From Treponema sp. (GTDB lineage Bacteria; Spirochaetota; Spirochaetia; Treponematales; Breznakiellaceae): a DNA stretch of 6,473 nucleotides. Position 1 is the first letter of the stretch, and each line of letters opens with the position of its first letter. The stretch is from NCBI GenBank assembly GCA_031276685.1, contig JAISMQ010000296.1:1-6473 (forward strand). The letters run 5' to 3'. A program made the translations under genes and the position numbers. This document shows positions 5,748-6,473 of the stretch, piece after piece. The notes under the pieces were generated by a model. That model was not told the DNA's origin, ran no database searches, and saw only the letters and a program-made list of their open reading frames with translations.

Positions 5748-6473
5748 TTAGTCCGCGATCCTGACCGTTGTCTGGTGGACCCGGCCCGCCGCCAGGCCCC
5801 AGCGGCCGCGGACGTAGGCGTCAAAGGCCGCCGCTTCCGCCAGAAAGGCTTCCGCAAGGGCCGGCCAGGTGCCTTCGGCCTCGTCCTTTTCCGGCAGCAC
5901 GGCCCTGCGCCAGGGGGACGCGTCGATCCGCGACGCCAGAGTCTGCCCAAAGTAGAGGGCGGCGCGGGAAACGGGCTGCTGCAAAACGTGGGCCATGAAT
6001 TCGTTTACCACGAGGTATTCGTCGGCCGTGTCGTAGTGCTGGTAGTCAAAATAGGACAGGATAAAACGCCGGGCCACGGGGGAAAGCCCTTCCCAGCGGC
6101 GGCGGCTGAATTCCCGGAACTCGTCATCGATAAAAAATATGCCGTGGAAGCCTTCATGGGCCATAAAGAGGCTGCGGAGGCCGGCCCCGGACTCCCGGGA
6201 AACCGAGATGATCCCCCCCTCCCCCGGCACAAGCGCGCCTTCTTCCTCCTGAATGATCCCCGAATCAAGCAGCAGGGCCTCCAGTTCCCGTTCCTCGGCG
6301 AGCAGCGGGAAGTCCGCCAGCCGGGCGGCCTGGAAAAAACGGGCGAGATCCTGGGCGCGGTAATCGTGGGCATTCCAGCCGTGCTGATCGGCAATCTCCC
6401 GGTCCTCCGCAAGGCGGCCCCGGTAGCCCGCCTTTTCCACAAAAAAGGCAAGGCGCTTAAACAGGCGGTCCTG
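5748..6473 (-). CDS. Zincin-like putative metallopeptidase, C-terminal part (partial)
   Basis: The reading frame is open to the right edge, so the N-terminus is outside the window; 241 residues are visible, starting QDRLFKRLAFF. The fragment contains MAHEGFHGIFF, an HExxH zinc-binding motif (His codons at 6156-6158 and 6144-6146), and, 48 residues after the second His, NEFMAH, whose Glu (6000-6002) could be the third ligand as in gluzincins. This points to a zinc metallopeptidase-like domain. I recall similar conserved hypothetical proteins in treponemes but know no characterised member. A GTG at 6440 is in frame, but sequence upstream of it looks coding (RLAFFVEKAGYRG), so it is not taken as the start. 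No signal peptide can be judged without the N-terminus. It is convergent with the MBL gene. Confidence 0.8.
   Translation of the reverse strand, partial: QDRLFKRLAFFVEKAGYRGRLAEDREIADQHGWNAHDYRAQDLARFFQAARLADFPLLAEERELEALLLDSGIIQEEEGALVPGEGGIISVSRESGAGLRSLFMAHEGFHGIFFIDDEFREFSRRRWEGLSPVARRFILSYFDYQHYDTADEYLVVNEFMAHVLQQPVSRAALYFGQTLASRIDASPWRRAVLPEKDEAEGTWPALAEAFLAEAAAFDAYVRGRWGLAAGRVHQTTVRIAD

Overview
The window is GC-rich DNA that most likely comes from a spirochaete, probably Treponema or a relative such as the termite-gut lineages. The main reasons are an Rpn-type (PD-(D/E)XK) nuclease/transposase remnant of the kind abundant in those genomes, and the combination of neighbouring genes. 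The taxonomic call is inference from recalled family resemblance; no database was consulted.

Layout from left to right. Positions 1-234 hold no gene but contain three back-to-back hairpins. The outer two are near-copies of one palindromic repeat and the middle one looks like a bidirectional terminator. Positions 235-769 (minus) are a decayed Rpn-family gene. It keeps its promoter, ribosome binding site, first 35 codons and C-terminal part, but has lost its catalytic middle and is frameshifted at the junction. Positions 867-4385 (minus) are a tight three-gene operon: a small cysteine-rich zinc-ribbon protein, glutamate racemase (murI) and mutS2. The genes overlap by 8 and 4 nt. Positions 4386-4514 are a divergent promoter region. 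Positions 4515-5718 (plus) are a two-gene unit, a pentapeptide-repeat protein with an N-terminal Cys/His cluster followed after 1 nt by a metallo-beta-lactamase-fold protein. Positions 5748-6473 (minus) are the C-terminal part of a zincin-like protein that runs off the right edge.

Functionally, murI supplies D-glutamate for peptidoglycan and mutS2 acts in recombination control and/or rescue of collided ribosomes. Their overlap with the zinc-ribbon gene suggests co-translation, not a shared pathway. No defence system or complete mobile element is visible. The points most worth a second look are: the divergent promoters, whose -10 boxes each lie exactly 6 nt before an ATG (possible leaderless mRNAs); the replaced key residues in the MutS2 Smr domain (LSLR for LDLR) and in the MBL protein (HxHxKH for HxHxDH); the strictly in-register pentapeptide helix; and the paired palindromic repeat.
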